Counted from the first letter of the stretch, positions 49,522 through 62,449 are shown. The stretch is DNA of 64,000 bases from Chaetoderma sp. LZ-2023a (GCA_034401795.1 CM067374.1:131823262-131887261); one strand, 5' to 3'. Notes: generated by a model from the letters alone, not told the origin. Program-made: numbers and translations.

Positions 49522-49778
49522 CCCGGGTACGTCTTCTTCTTCTTTTCGTTAGCTGTTCATACCGCCAGTCCTAAGTGACTATCGACATAATCATACGCGT
49601 TAAGTGCGTGGATCGATGGTTTATTAGAGTGCGCCGTGCGGCCTGGAACCTCCGTCTTCAGCACTCGAGGTTTCTGTCAGGGTTACATCACCCTTACCTC
49701 CTTTAGTCGCCACTTACGACGCGCAGAGGATACGGCAGGTGTATTCTAAGCCCCACCTACAGGGCAACCCGGGTACGT
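49522..49778 (-). mobile_element. SINE-like insertion flanked by 11-bp direct repeats
   Basis: CCCGGGTACGT occurs at 49522-49532 and again at 49768-49778, with about 235 bp between. The left edge is CTTCTTCTTCTTTTC, so on the minus strand the insert ends in an (AAG)n tail, as a retroposed element does. Minus-strand words include GTAGGTGGGGCTTAGAATAC, CTGCCGTATCC, CGTCGTAAGTGGCGACTAAA and GGAGGTTCCAGGCC, the last a possible Pol III B-box relative. No coding frame. I have a sense that this word set recurs in animal genomes but cannot name the family. Confidence 0.65.
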
Positions 49779-50264
49779 TATACGATAGATATGGCCTTTA
49801 CACATACCGCGTAAGAGCAAGGTCAGCTATATTTACTCACTGACGTACGTATTTTGGGGGCCAGTGACTAACTCCGCCGTGACAATTTCGCAGAAACTCA
49901 ATTGTCGAATAAACAATTCTGAACGTGCGAAGGGGTGCCGCACCATTGTCCTCATTCGTGTTCTCGAGGGATCTACGGTCAACGGAGGCATTTACTACCA
50001 CATCTGTCCAAGGGTATGTGAAGCTGTTTTGTGTATGAGATAAGTCAGACACAGATGATAGTATAGTCGACGAAAATACAGCGAGTAATAACACTATGAC
50101 TATACTATAGTCATCTTGTATTCAGTTATGCCAGGCCAAGATACCTGATGAAGCAGTAAGTGTGTAGCATATGCCTATATATTTCTCTTAAACGGTTGGT
50201 CGGTCTGAAAGCGTTAACCCTTTCAACGACAAGTCCAAGTATACTATTTCCAATATGTAGCTTA
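49779..50264. other. No gene seen
   Basis: Nothing recognisable apart from TTAACCCTTTCAACGACAAG at 50215, the linker word of the palindrome cluster. Confidence 0.5.
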
Positions 50265-50360
50265 TTTTGTCAAATATTTTGAAATTAATATGACTGAAAG
50301 CAGTTGTTGCGTAAGACAACAATGGCTCCCAGTCATATTAATTTTAAAATATTCGAAAGA
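50265..50360. repeat. P1 palindrome, just outside the right arm
   Basis: ATTTTGAAATTAATATGACT, GAAAGCAGTTGTTGCG and ACAACAATGGCTCCCAGTCA. It is next to the inner edge of the arm; the matching place on the left lies in the gap. Confidence 0.75.
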
Positions 50361-50694
50361 TTACAAGTTTGCCCAACGATTGAGATACAGGGAATTTATC
50401 GGTGAAAGCGTTAATTGTTAAACTGACTAAAACAACATTTACTGTAGCGTAAGTTTGGAAAATGTGCATTTGTTGGCCAAGGAGACTATTTTTTAAATTT
50501 TACCACTCGAATGACTGGCTCGGTTATGAAGACAGTCATGTCAGTGGTACAATTTTCAAAAATCTTCTCTTGGCCTGCAAATTGACATTCCTCAAGACCA
50601 CTATACACAGAGCCTCGATTTGGCCGGCTTCACTGTGAAAGGGTTTACCCTTTGAACGACAAGTCCAAGTACATTCTTTGCAATGTGTAACATA

Positions 50695-50790
50695 TTTTGT
50701 TCAATATTTTGAAATTAATATGACTGAAAGCATTTGTTGCATAAGGCAGCAATGGCTTCCAGTCATATTAATCTTTAAATATTCAAATGA
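50695..50790. repeat. P1 palindrome (arm copy)
   Basis: TTGAAATTAATATGACTGAA faces TTCCAGTCATATTAATCTTT, with centre GCATTTGTTGCATAAGGCAG. Further arm copies are at 51645-51720 and 52260-52345. Confidence 0.75.
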
Positions 50791-50845
50791 TTTCCTATTT
50801 GTTTGCACTACATTGAATGTATCAATGAAAGGGTTAATGGTCAAA

Positions 50846-51280
50846 CTGACCAAAAACCAGTATTTACAGTGAGTTTGAGAAATGTACATTTGTTGGCCTA
50901 GAAGACTATTTTTGAAAATTGTACCACTGACATGACTGGCTTGGTAACCGAGCCAGTCTTTCCAATGGTAAAGTTTCAGAAATAGTCTTCTTGACCAAAA
51001 ACCAGTATTTACAGTGAGTTTGAGAAATGTACATTTGTTGGCCTAGAAGACTATTTTTGAAAATTGTACCACTGACATGACTGGCTTGGTAACCGAGCCA
51101 GTCTTTCCAGTGGTAAAATTTCAGAAATAGTCTTCTTGACCAAAAACCAGTATTTACAGTGAGTTTGAGAAATGTACATTTGTTGGCCTAGAAGACTATT
51201 TTTGAAAATTGTACCACTGACATGACTGGCTTGGTAACCGAGCCAGTCTTTCCAGTGGTAAAATGTCAGAAATAGTCTTC
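50846..51280. repeat. Three tandem 145-bp units, each a P2 hairpin
   Basis: The unit ACCAAAAACCAGTATTTACA ... CTTGGTAACCGAG ... AATAGTCTTCTTG repeats at offsets of 145 bp, nearly identical. The left arm has about one unit here (8390-8560), so copy number differs between the arms. The near identity means recent amplification. Confidence 0.9.
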
Positions 51281-54200
51281 TTGGCCAACAATTGTACATT
51301 TTCAAACTCACTGTAAATGCTGGTTTTTGGTCAAGAAGATTATTTCTGAAATTTTACCAGTGATATGACTGGCTCTGTCTGTTACCAAGCGTGTCATGTC
51401 AGTGGTACAATTAAAAAAAATAGTCCTCTTGGCCTGCAAATTGAAGAGACCTTTCGAAAATTTACCACTGGAATGACAAGCCAGTCATTCTACTAGTACA
51501 ATTTTCAAAACTAGGCTTCTTTTAGCCTGCATATGTACATTCCTCAAGAGCACTACTGAGGCTGGTTTTGGCCGGCGGCGACATCATCATACCCTTTCAA
51601 CGACAAGCCCAAGTACATTCTTTGCGATGTGTATAACATATTTTGTTCAATATTTTGAAATTAATATGACTGGCAGCAATGGCTTTCAGTCAATTACTTT
51701 TTTAATTTTCAAAAGATTTCTGTTTGTTTGCCCTGATATTGGGATACATTGAATTTGTCGGTGAAAGCGTTAATGGTCAAACTGACCAAAACCCAGTATT
51801 TACAGCAGGAAACTTTTTGGGAAATGTGCCTTTGTTGGCCAAGAAGACTATTTTTGAAATTTTACCACTGGAATGACTGGCTCGATGACGGTAAACTTAA
51901 AAAAAATAATGTTCTCTTGGTCCGATTAAAAATGGATCTTCATAAAGCAACAATTAGAATTTTCTCGTGTCGGTTGCTCCAATCGGTCCAGTGAAGTTCA
52001 GTATATTTTTGGTTAACCCTTTAATAGCTAAGTTTGGTCCAAAAAATGTTTGCTTATTGAATATCCATAATTTGCTGACCAAAAGAAGACTTTTTGAAAA
52101 TTTCCCACTGAAATAACAAGCCAGTCAGTCATTCCTCTGATACAAATTTCCAAAATAGTATTTTACTGGCCTGCCTATGAACATTTCTCAAGAGCATTAC
52201 AGAGACAGGTTTTGGCTGCCTTCACCATACCCTTTCAATGACAATTTCAAGTATATTCTGCGATGTTAACATGTTTTGTTCAATATTCTGAAATTAATAT
52301 TACTGGAAGCAGTTGCTTCCTATGGCAGTAATGGCTTCCAGTCATATGTATTTTTATTATATCCAGTAGATGTTCTATTTGTTAAAGGGTGAATGGTCAT
52401 ACTGATGATAAACCAGCATTTAGAGTTGCTTTGAAACTTGAGAAATGTGCATTTGTTGGCCAAGAAGACTATTTTAGAGATTGTACCACTGGAATGACTG
52501 GCTCAATGACCGAGCGAGTCATTCCAGTGTTACATTTTCTAAAAATAGTATCTTGGTCTGCCTAAAAATTAACGTTCATAAAGCAACAATTTGAATTTTC
52601 TTGCGATTGCTGATGTGATTCTTTTTATTTAGAGTGATATTTTGTTTATATTTCAGGCAACATGTCAACCATATATGGTTTCATCACCAGGCATTTGATG
52701 AGCTGCTTTGTCCCGCGAAGCATTTACGTATGCAAATACAATCCTGTTGACAATACCAGATAATTGTATATTTCAGCATAGAGCATGCCGTACATTGTGC
52801 ATTCCGGTTGCTAGCCAGACCTTTGTAAACGGTGCATAGTATGGTGATATGTTAAGGCGACTAGGCGAGTGTAATCAATAACCTTGAGAACGAGTTAAAT
52901 TTGGTTCCTAACATTTCTAACTCAATGCCACAGCCGATATTACTACTTGTAATTAGTACCCATACTGGATTTCTGACTCATGGTCCATTTCGACAGTGTT
53001 GTTTCACAAACCTCCTCCGATGTACTTATGAAGTTTTAAACTGATCTGGGGAAAAAACAGTCGCAAGATTAATCATCGAGAATCACCAAGGTTGCTGCTG
53101 GTCTCTGCTGGACATATTGTATTTACAACAAATCTTGAACAATTGTAAAATATATTTAGAACTGATGACGAGACTATAATGATGGTCAAAATATGTAACA
53201 TGATCAGCAGATGCCTTCTGACAGAGAGCTCCATTGTAAATGTTCATTCGCCTGGATAAATTTGAACCTAAACGCCAAGCACATTTCACGAATTGGGCGT
53301 TGAAAATATGTTACTTAGTTATATTGACGTACCGCTGAAACTTATCACATGGATGAATTGAATGTGTGTCAATCTACCATACCAGCACTGTTAACACAAC
53401 CTGCTATAGATGTATTTCAGTGTTTCTATCATTCAGTATCGGTATCCTGTCATGTTTTAACCATTTAACACTCATATCCGCCAGAAACGTTCTTGAGAAA
53501 TGCCCACTTAGAGACAAATCAAAGACTATATTCCAGTGGTAAATCTTCAAAAATAGTCCTCTTAGTCTGCAATTGGACCTCTATGAGAAAATTGAAATTT
53601 TCTTGAACAAATTCAAGGGTTAAATGGTTAAGTACTATGACTCTGAACATGTTATCCCATGACAAACTATAGCTATCTATTCAATAGAAATAAAGACATT
53701 AAAAATCCTCGTAAACTGAATATCTAATGTGCAGTGAATTAGAAATTTTTTGTTGCGACTATCACTATTGACTAGTATAAGTTGGTCTGTGTCAAAAAAG
53801 GCTTTGAGAAGTATTGAAAATTCAACATTTAATGATTTATTGAAAGTATGGAAAGATTAAATTTTATCATGTGTGATTTCTATTTGCAGAATAATATAGA
53901 TAATATTGATACAAGTGTATTACTACTATCTTTATTATTTTGCGAGCTCGGCTAGTAATTGTGAGTTTCATAAAATTGGTTTGGAATTTGGTAAATTAGT
54001 TATGGACTCTGTATGGAATTCCATGCGGCAGGTCTATGAATCCTGTTAACTATGTAGTATTGTAACACAGCCTCTGGTATTGAAGAATGTCCATTTGCTG
54101 GCCAAGAAAAGACTATTTTTGAACATTTACCACTGGAATAGATGGCTAAATTGATAAGCAAGCCAGTCAAGTAAACTTGTGGTGATTTCTAAAAATAGTC

Positions 54201-54500
54201 ATGTTGGCTTGAAAAAATTTACATTCAGTGAGCAAAATCTTAGAATTTCTTGACCAAGCTTGGCCATTAAAGGGTTAAGCCGACCAATCCTAACCATTAT
54301 CCATTTAACACTCAAGCCCGCCAAAACAGCTTTAGCAGGAATCTTGAGAAATGTTCATTTTGCAAACCAAGGACTGGCAAAGCTATTTTTGAAATTGTAC
54401 TAATGGAATGACTGGCTCGATAACTGTGCCAGCCATTCCAGTGGTAAACTTGTCAAAAATCATCTCTTGGTCTGCAAATTAACATTTTCTATGACAAATG
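51281..54500. repeat. Alternating P1 / P2 palindrome cluster, right-arm copy
   Basis: Reverse-order counterpart of the left cluster at 5139-8400, with P2 hairpins near 51300-51420, 51435-51550, 51825-51920, 52070-52180, 52450-52560, 53500-53600, 54085-54220 and 54350-54480. Confidence 0.75.
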
Positions 54501-54650
54501 GGTTGAGCCAAAAGCTGTAATTGTATATTATGATGAAAGATGAAAATTAGAGTTAATGTTGGATGTGCTTTGAACAACTCGGTCATGATTTAATATTGTA
54601 CCCATATATGGGTGGCCATCCATTCTCATGCTGTGAATTGGTAGTTATAG

Positions 54651-55039
54651 CAAGGTTCGTACTGATCATGGAAATCCTGGAAAGTCATGGAATTTGAAAA
54701 TTTAAATTTCAGACCTAGAAAGTCATGGAAAATCAGTGTTGTTAATGATAGGTCATGGAAGTCATGGAAATTTATAGCAATCATGGAAGATAAAAAGAAA
54801 TATGTTGGCATAAACATGATAAATAATCGCTAGGCAATAAAACTCACGGCAACAGCTCATCAAAACAAGGCCGTGGATTGGTTGTTGCAATATTCAGACA
54901 TTTTACAGAATAACTATGGTTTTATTTTTGAATAAATCTAGATATTAATTCTCAGAGGTCATGGAATTTGTTAATTTTGGTCATGAATAGTAATGGAAAA
55001 GTCATGGAATTTCAAGCACAGAAAGGTGTACCATCCCTG
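54651..55039. mobile_element. hAT-like miniature element, right-arm copy
   Basis: Starts CAAGGTTCGTAC and ends CCATCCCTG; TTATAG stands on both sides (54645-54650 and 55040-55045). Same insertion as 4750-5138, so it predates the duplication or the split of alleles. Confidence 0.6.
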
Positions 55040-55234
55040 TTATAGATTATGCTCTAAGGCGTGTACACATGTCTCTGACCAGTTTGGATTTCATTCAAGA
55101 ACCTTCACTATCCAAAATACTAATTTGCATGGATCAAAGCATTATTTAGCTATGTGGGCAGTGATCTGTAATCTTTAAGACGCCATGGTTGGCCTTGGAT
55201 CTAACTACTGAATCTGATTAATTTTTATACTCCG

Positions 55235-56445
55235 CCAAAAAATTTGGCGGGGTATTATGTAATGGTGCAGTCCGGGCGGAAGAGTGGTTTCCTGATGATA
55301 ACTCCGTTACCGTTTGTAGAATCGCATTGAAACTTCATAGGGTGGTTGGACTAGGGCTTGGGAAGAAACCTATCGAAATCGACGATGATCCGAAATTCAA
55401 GATAGCCGCCAGCCACCGGCGGCCATCTTGAAAATGTGTTTCCAGATGATAACTCAATTACCGTTTTTCGGATCGCATTGGAACTTCATAGGGTGGTTGG
55501 GCTAGGCCTGGGGAAGACGCTCTCGAAATCCAAGATGGCTGGCGGGCATCTTGAAAATCCGGATGATAACTCCGTTACCGTTTATCGAACCGGTTTCATG
55601 GAGTGGTTGGGCTAGGTCTGGGGAATAAAACTTTCGAAATTGATGATGATCCGAAATACAAGATGGCTGCCAGCCACGGGCGGCCATCTTGAAAATTGAT
55701 TTCCGAATGATAACTCTGTTATCGTTTATCGGATCGCTATGAAACTGCATAGGGTGGTTCGACTATCTCCTGGGGAAGAAACCTATCGAGATTGACAATG
55801 ATCCGAAATCCAAGCTGGCTGCCAGCCACCGGTGGCCATCTTGAAAATTGGTTTCCAGATGATAACTCCATTACTGTTTATCGGATCGCTTTGAAACTTC
55901 ATAGGGTGGTTCGATTAGATCTGGGGAAGAAACGTATCGAAATTGACAATGATCTGAAATTCAAAATGGCCACCAGCCACCATCTTGAAAATTGGTTTCC
56001 GTATGTTAACTCTTTTCCAATCCATCGGATCGCTTTGAAACTTCATAGGGAGGTTGGTCTAGGTCTGGAGAAAAAAACCTATCGAAATTGACGATGATCC
56101 AAACTCCAAGATGGCCGCCAGCCACGGGTTGTCATCGTGAAAGTTGGCTTCTGGATGATATCTCCATTACTGTTTATCGGATCACTTCATAGGGTCATTG
56201 GAATATTTCTGGTGAAGAAACGTATCGAAATTTAGGATAATCCGAAATCCAATATGGTCGCCAGTCAGCAGCAGCCATCTTGAAAATGGGTTTCCGGACA
56301 ATACCTCCTTGACCGTTTAACGGATCGCTTTCATACTTCGTGAGGATGACTGGTCTGATGAAGAAATATGTTTTGATGGCTCTCATTCATTGGTTTGTCA
56401 TCATGGCGGGGTATTATGCGGCGTTTTCGGAGCTCTTGTTAATTC
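55235..56445. repeat. 145-bp tandem array, right-arm copy
   Basis: Reverse complement of 3430-4640, with the same number and order of units and GGCGGGGTATTATG at both ends (55246 and 56404). Confidence 0.85.
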
Positions 56446-56734
56446 TAAGATTAACGTCTTTCTAACAATTTCCAGACACACCATTTTTCTGATTTAAACC
56501 GATTTCTGAACACAGTAATAGTGAATCTTTTATTCTTAATTAGAAATGCTTTTCAGAAAACGAGCACGGTTCTTGTCATTCCAGTACCATTTCTCAGGGT
56601 CTGTCCATACTCAGTAAGTTATAGCCTGACATGTGGAAGACGGGTGCAATCAGACATCTCACTGAGACATGCAATCTTGACATCTCAGTGAAATAACTAT
56701 TATTGGCATGCCATGGCTAATGTGTGCAATTTTT

Positions 56735-57455
56735 AGCTCACCTGGCCAGAATGGCCAAGTGAGGTTATGCCATGGCGACCGTCCATCTGTTATCCGTCGT
56801 CCATCCGTCAACCTTTGCTTTAAAACCTAAATCACTGAGCAGATTTTAACCAAACTTGACTGAAAGCATCCTATTGTTGTAGGCTCAACCTTTGTTCAGA
56901 GTTTTGATTGGTCAATTGTTTGGATGAAAATCTTAGATTTTATGAAAAATTTACGGGAAATTGTCAAAATGTATCTCCCCCACCCCTCTAGCGGCTTGAC
57001 AGATTTCAACTAAGTTTGGTTAGAATCACCATAATGTGGCTGGTTTCAGGATTTCTATTACGAATTTTTCTTCATCATATTTTGGGGTGAAAATCTTAGA
57101 TCTTATGAAAGATATTCCAGAAATTGAAAACACACATCGCCTTATCCGCTTGACAGATTTCAACCAAATTTACTTAGAATTACCATATGGAAGCTATAGG
57201 ATTCTAGCATGCTGGGCTACAGGAATTCTATTCAGAACTGCTTGGTAAATTGTTTTGGGTGAAAATTCTAGCTTTCATGAAAAATTTACCGGATATTGGC
57301 ATAATGAATCTCGTCCTTAAGTTCCCAATTGATGGATTTTATTGGAATGATACTACTGCAGTAAAATGATGCACCATGTCATGCAAATGGTTCAAAAGCT
57401 AATGGTTCAGGTGAGCGTCAAATACCCTTCGTGGGCCTCTTGTTCATACAGTCTT
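56735..57455. repeat. CACCTG-edged degenerate repeat, right-arm copy
   Basis: Reverse complement of 2429-3131, bounded by AGCTCACCTGGCC and CAGGTGAGCGTC. Confidence 0.65.
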
Positions 57456-58019
57456 GCAGTCTCTGAGAGTTGGCTTTGTCTTAGCCATTAACAGCGGGCA
57501 GTATTTAGCACAATTAAAATTAATTACACAAATTATCATTCAAAAGGAAATTGAATGGTAACATCTCTCCGAGGTAATTGCTAAAACACTTATTGAATCT
57601 GCAAAATAATGGCTAGTTCATAATTGTCAGGGTGGCAGAATTTACTTATTACTATAGCCCTGCTGGCTAGGAACCTGTGCAGCTTTAGCACAGACCAGGA
57701 TTTCAGTTGACAATATAAACAAGTACGCCACACTATAATTGCAACATAGACAGCTGTCCTAAATGTAAAAAAATTGACAGACAGACTAACAAACTAACTT
57801 GCGAGGCACAATTAAAATGCCATTTAACAGAATTTCGTCGTCCTCTTAAACAGTCACAATTTCTTGAGCATACATTGTAGGTACACTATTCAAAGGCTGG
57901 TTGTTGAGTACCGTTTTCAGCTGAAAACCCACATCTGAAAATGATTCTAAATATTATGCTAACCATTTTGGTCGTCCTCGCATTTCCAATGTCTCAATTA
58001 CAAGACAACTATAGATCTA

Positions 58020-58105
58020 AGCTGGTGAATATTCTGAAAATAATTTGACTGTGAGCTGTTGTAACTCCCAGTCAAATTAGTTTCAATATATTCAACAAAA
58101 CATTC
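58020..58105. repeat. P1 palindrome, right-arm copy
   Basis: GAATATTCTGAAAATAATTT, GACTGTGAGCTG and CTCCCAGTCAAATTAGTTTC. Confidence 0.75.
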
Positions 58106-59008
58106 CTTAAAGCAATAATAATGTGTATTGTATGGTCTATAAGGATGAAAGGGTTAACCCTAGTGTAGAATATGATTTTAATTAACCCTTTCAAAATGCA
58201 GATCGAATACTATAATGTTTCGAATTGTTTTAATTTTGAAATGATTTTGATTGGCGAATGTTGCAGCTTTAGCGTACAACCAAATGATTAAACCAAAATG
58301 GAAACAATTAGATGGATTCCAGGTGTGAATAGTGGTAAGTTGTACTCCTGCACTAATATTGTGGAATATAGTGACTATATATGCATTGTATCAAGTGTAA
58401 ATAATTCATTCTGCTACATTTAAGAATCGTTAAATATCAAGCATACAATGAATTGTTAGAGTTGTGTTTATTACAGCACCATTATCTTAGAGGTGTATTC
58501 TCGGCAAAGCACGAAGCTACGACTCTATGTTTAGATTGCATTGTCCTGAGCTGCTCCTTATATAGACATTCACTGTGAGGCAAATGAATTCCCAAAGACT
58601 ATCCTGAGAGCGCGGGTTATTGGGCCGGTAAGGCGGTACCTGGGCTGCATTGGCTCGGCATTGGCGCAGTACCCTAACAGTAACCCGCAATATCAAGTTA
58701 TATGCGCTTCCCACACATTCATATCTTCACATGTCTTTCTCGAGCGTAATCGCCGTTAGCGTGAGTGTTTTTGTGACGGGCTGTACGGGCATCACAGGCG
58801 TGGAGGCGTGGAAGGGTGGGTGGAATTACGTCGGGTTTCTCCAGACAGGCTGGATTTTTGGTCAGACTGGACCCCGCCCACTAACTATCCCAATCTAAAA
58901 CGGAGAGAAGTGCAAACAACTATCTTTCCTCGTAATATGTCTACACTTATAGGAGCTAATAAGCATGCACAGTCTATAGTTATTAGTCAGTTTTAAAATA
59001 ATAATATG

Positions 59009-59063
59009 TTAGTCCACACAGGAATTACGATAGCGAGTCCATCGTAGTCCCCGTGTGGACTAA
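59009..59063. repeat. Foldback hairpin, right-arm copy
   Basis: TTAGTCCACACAGGAA faces CCCCGTGTGGACTAA; counterpart of 168-222, with an A/G change in one stem half. Confidence 0.8.
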
Positions 59064-59565
59064 GAATATGTGTGCAATGAATGGAATTCGACGCGCTATT
59101 ATACTTACTAAATCCCCGCGGCTATAGGCCTACTTACTAAATACCGGGAGCGGCCTGTGGAACAGTCTAAACGGGGTTGATGTTACACGCCAATATCGAA
59201 TGTGAACTGCTTACCCAAAGACATACAATTTGTACACTCGTGACTAACTTTTCGATTTTCTTTGTCGGAACCATAAGTCATTTTACTAACATGTTAGGTA
59301 ATTGATTATGACGTCAGATACTTGAAAGACAGATGGAATCCCTCCATTATTTTCAGTACTTCCTCTTATTCTTATTTTTCTTGATATGTAGGCTACGTTT
59401 GTTGATAACGCTTGCTACTGGGCTAGCACTGTGCATTGTATTGGTCAAGTACCGCCGCAGTAACGTGGGCGTCTTAAAACAGATGGTCATATACAATTTG
59501 TGCTAAGTCTAGTACGCTAAAGAGCAAAATCAAAAACTATATTAAAATAATACACAATAATTCAG

Positions 59566-59634
59566 ATAACGCAGCTTACTGGGCCGATGCTTTCAGTATC
59601 GGCCCAGTATCGGCCCATCATAAGCTGCGTTATC
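59566..59634. repeat. 69-bp foldback
   Basis: GATAACGCAGCTTACTGGGC faces GCCCATCATAAGCTGCGTTATC-type sequence, with GATGCTTTCAGTATC and CAGTATCG in the centre. GGCCGAT/ATCGGCC pairs inside the stem. Confidence 0.75.
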
Positions 59635-59714
59635 AGGGAATGTGGCTAGCCTGTCATTGACTCATCACAATAGTTATCCCGCGTGATGTATCTGCGCTTG
59701 ATTAAAACGCAATC

Positions 59715-59975
59715 GCGCAATGGATCTTTCCATTTTAGCTTTGCCCCGCCCATCTCTAGCTTAGCTCCACCTACACCTAGATCGTGTTGTGATCGATCGA
59801 TTTCTTAACTCCATGACTATCAATTTCCAGAAAACTATACAGGTAAGCTGCTGAATATTTTGAAACTAATTTGACTGGGTGCTGTCGCTCCCTATGGCAG
59901 CAACAGTGTCCAGTATAATTAGTTTCAAAATATTCAACAGTATGTTTATTAAATAGTAGAGACATACAATGTGTA
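59715..59975 (-). repeat. Family A repeat (-) with well-kept P1
   Basis: TTTGCCCCGCCCATCTCTAG, GATCGATCGAT, AACTATACAGGTAAGCTGCT and a P1 at 59845-59945 (TTTGACTGGGTGCTGTCGCT facing AGCAACAGTGTCCAGTATAA). Confidence 0.8.
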
Positions 59976-59990
59976 CAATGTGTCGGACTA

Positions 59991-60341
59991 TTAAAGATGC
60001 ATATTCACACCAAAATGCTTGAAAATAAAATTCTTGAACTATATACTTTTAGAGGCTTAAATTGTGTACCTCATTGTACGAAACGTTATAAATCTTAGCA
60101 TATGATGATTTCATTCCATATAAATACATTTCGTAGGTTTAGTTGTGAATGTGTGTTATGGGCTCGTACCTCTAATTCAATTTGACATCTTAAAAAATTC
60201 TATTAATTTATACGTAATGAAATCATCATATGCTAAAATTATTTCGTTTCATTATATCTAGGGTCACAATTTAAACCTCTAAAAGTATATAATTTTAACA
60301 ATTTTATTTTGATCCAATCTGCTGTGAAAATGCACCTTTAA
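59991..60341. mobile_element. TTAA-flanked MITE (351 bp)
   Basis: TTAA then AGATGCATATTCACA at the left; TGTGAAAATGCACCT then TTAA at the right. The inverted arms are about 150 bp long and share AAAATAAAATT, TATACTTTTAGAGG and GCATATGATGATTTCATT. TTAA target sites are typical of piggyBac- and Kolobok-type elements. No coding. Confidence 0.75.
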
Positions 60342-60359
60342 GAGTTAAAGACGGGCCAT

Positions 60360-61075
60360 ATAGAATCAGTTATGACGTAATGCGTATGCCGTCATTCTAA
60401 GCGTCGCGTAGCCCCATCGTAATGTGTAAATCAATCTCATCTCCATGTCTATGGTACGGATATTAACGGAAAACTCACCTAATCTCATACTAACCACTCA
60501 AGTGATAGAATACATCCATGCGATTGTAGCGTGTTATCATGGCGACAACGACAGATATTCATACTTTACTAACTAAATGTGGATACATTTCTACACACTA
60601 TGACGGCTGTCATGATTTACTTTTCAACCAATCAGGGAAAAACCTATCGTATATGCCTCGGCGTACACGCTTAGTTATAGAGTTGCCATCTATATGTTGG
60701 CAATATGGTGTATAAAAGCAACCGTACAGGTAAACAGTTGAATATTTTGAAACTAATTTGACACGAAGTTGTTGCTGCCATAGGCAGATTAATTTCAAAA
60801 TATTCAACAATATGATTGTGACATAATAAGGAGTGTAATGTATTGGTACTTACATGGCATCACGCACTAACGCTTCGGGAGACAAAATGGTGGCGGTCAC
60901 TGTTCAACATTTACGAGATGTTACAAAGCAGATAGTTGTGATACAGATATGGGAATGTGAAGGATATGAATGATATAGAATCTATAAACCGTTCTCTGTC
61001 AGTGCAATACAGCATTTGAGATGAGATTAGCATCTCTTTAACAAAATTCATGAAGAGACATTCTTGGGTGTACAC
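60360..61075 (+). repeat. Family B repeat (+) with P1
   Basis: AACTCACCTAATCTCATACT, GTTATCATGGCGACAAC, ATGACGGCTGTCATGATTTA, ACCGTACAGGTAAACAGTTG, a P1 at 60730-60810 with a shortened right arm, and TTTGAGATGAGATTAGCATC. Confidence 0.8.
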
Positions 61076-61215
61076 ACTTAGAATTGTACTCATCGCATGC
61101 TGTGTGATAAATGATCTAGTGGCACAAGGAGCTGTCAACTTAGAGTTTCACAACAATTGTAATTGATGTTTTTTTCTGACTAATGCTAAATCTTAACTTC
61201 GGTTTCACCATTCGT

Positions 61216-61490
61216 TTAAAGGTGCATATTCACACCAAAATTCTTGAAAATAAAATTATTAAAATTGTATACTTTTAGAGGCTTAAAGTGTGGACATAAA
61301 TGCAAGAAAACGAAATAAATCTTAACAAATGACGTTAAGAAAGAAATTAATATAATTGATTTTATTGTGACGTTGAATTAGGGACCAGTGCCTTTATTTC
61401 AATTTCACAACATAAAAAATATTAATTTATACATAATGAAATCATCATATACTACGATTTATTTCGGTTCCTTACATCTAGACAACCAAT
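61216..61490. mobile_element. Second TTAA-type MITE, right end lost
   Basis: TTAAAGGTGCATATTCACAC, AAAATAAAATTATTAAAATT, TATACTTTTAGAGGC and ATAATGAAATCATCATATAC match the MITE at 59991; the right TIR ends early near 61490. Confidence 0.65.
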
Positions 61491-61562
61491 TTAATATTGT
61501 ATTAAATCCACATTAAAATTACAATTATATCCAAAGTATCCAACAGCACATCATCCTGGTCG

Positions 61563-61602
61563 TCATCATCATCATCATCACCATCATCATCATAAACACC
61601 GC
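61563..61602. repeat. (CAT)n microsatellite
   Basis: About 12 CAT units with one CAC. Confidence 0.9.
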
Positions 61603-62094
61603 CAGCACCAACATCGCAATTAGATACCAACCGTGTAGGTATATTCATGTAACCATCATTGTATTTAGTTTGTCATATATGTATATATGTTCTTCGTGTA
61701 CTTCAAATACACTAAAACTAAACTAGATGCACACCTGAGACCCGAGTACTTGACCACTCGCCTTGCATAAAGGAAGTGACCACTGATCAATATGAAATAT
61801 TGATACTGGCAATGTTTGAGTTACGAATAGGAAACATTCTTGTGACGATCATTTGCTCTGTTCTGATTATCATACAATCTATAAATCAGAATTAGTAACA
61901 GAACATTTTTTTAACTTCTCTTGTGTCAACATCGCATTAAATCACTCAAAATACTATTGATTTCAATTAACCATTTAATTGCCAATAGTTTTCAAAGTAA
62001 TTTAGATTCTTGCAGGCAAAAAATTTACAAAAAATAGGTTTCTGTTATCCTTCAAATGGACATTCAAGAAATGTGGCATGGTCAAGAAAATGCA
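61603..62094. other. No feature seen
   Basis: AT-rich stretch with no recognisable gene or repeat. Confidence 0.45.
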
Positions 62095-62235
62095 AGTCTC
62101 TGTTTAGCCAGTGTCCAATTGCAGATCAAGGAGAGTATTTTTGAAAATCGGTTACCGAGCCAGTCATTCCAGTGGTAAATTTTCAAAAATATTCTTCTCT
62201 TAGCCTGCAAATGGACATTTCTCAAGATCACTGGA
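62095..62235. repeat. P2 palindrome, left arm shortened
   Basis: TATTTTTGAAAATCGGTTAC joins directly to CGAGCCAGTCATTCCAGTGG: the ACCACTGGAATGACTGG part of the left arm is missing. Confidence 0.75.
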
Positions 62236-62449
62236 GAGGTGTTTTTTGCCAATTTGACCAATAATGAGTTGACACAAGAGGGCAGGCCACGAAAATTACG
62301 CGTTTCTGCCGTCCGGGGAAACCACCTTATATTGCAGGGTAACCAAATCTCAACGCACTGGTTGCCCTGAGGAACCACCTAGATAATTTGTTATTTGTAT
62401 AGTTAACACTCAAATCTTTTCAAGAAAATTCAAATTTTCTCATAGAAAA

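Larger units (their letters stand above)
50415..59248. repeat. Right arm of the inverted duplication
   Basis: Reverse complement of 1-8884. It holds all the same repeats in reverse order except the 642-bp left-only block. It continues without a gap into unique sequence on both sides, so this arm is the better-supported copy. No supported gene. Confidence 0.95.
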
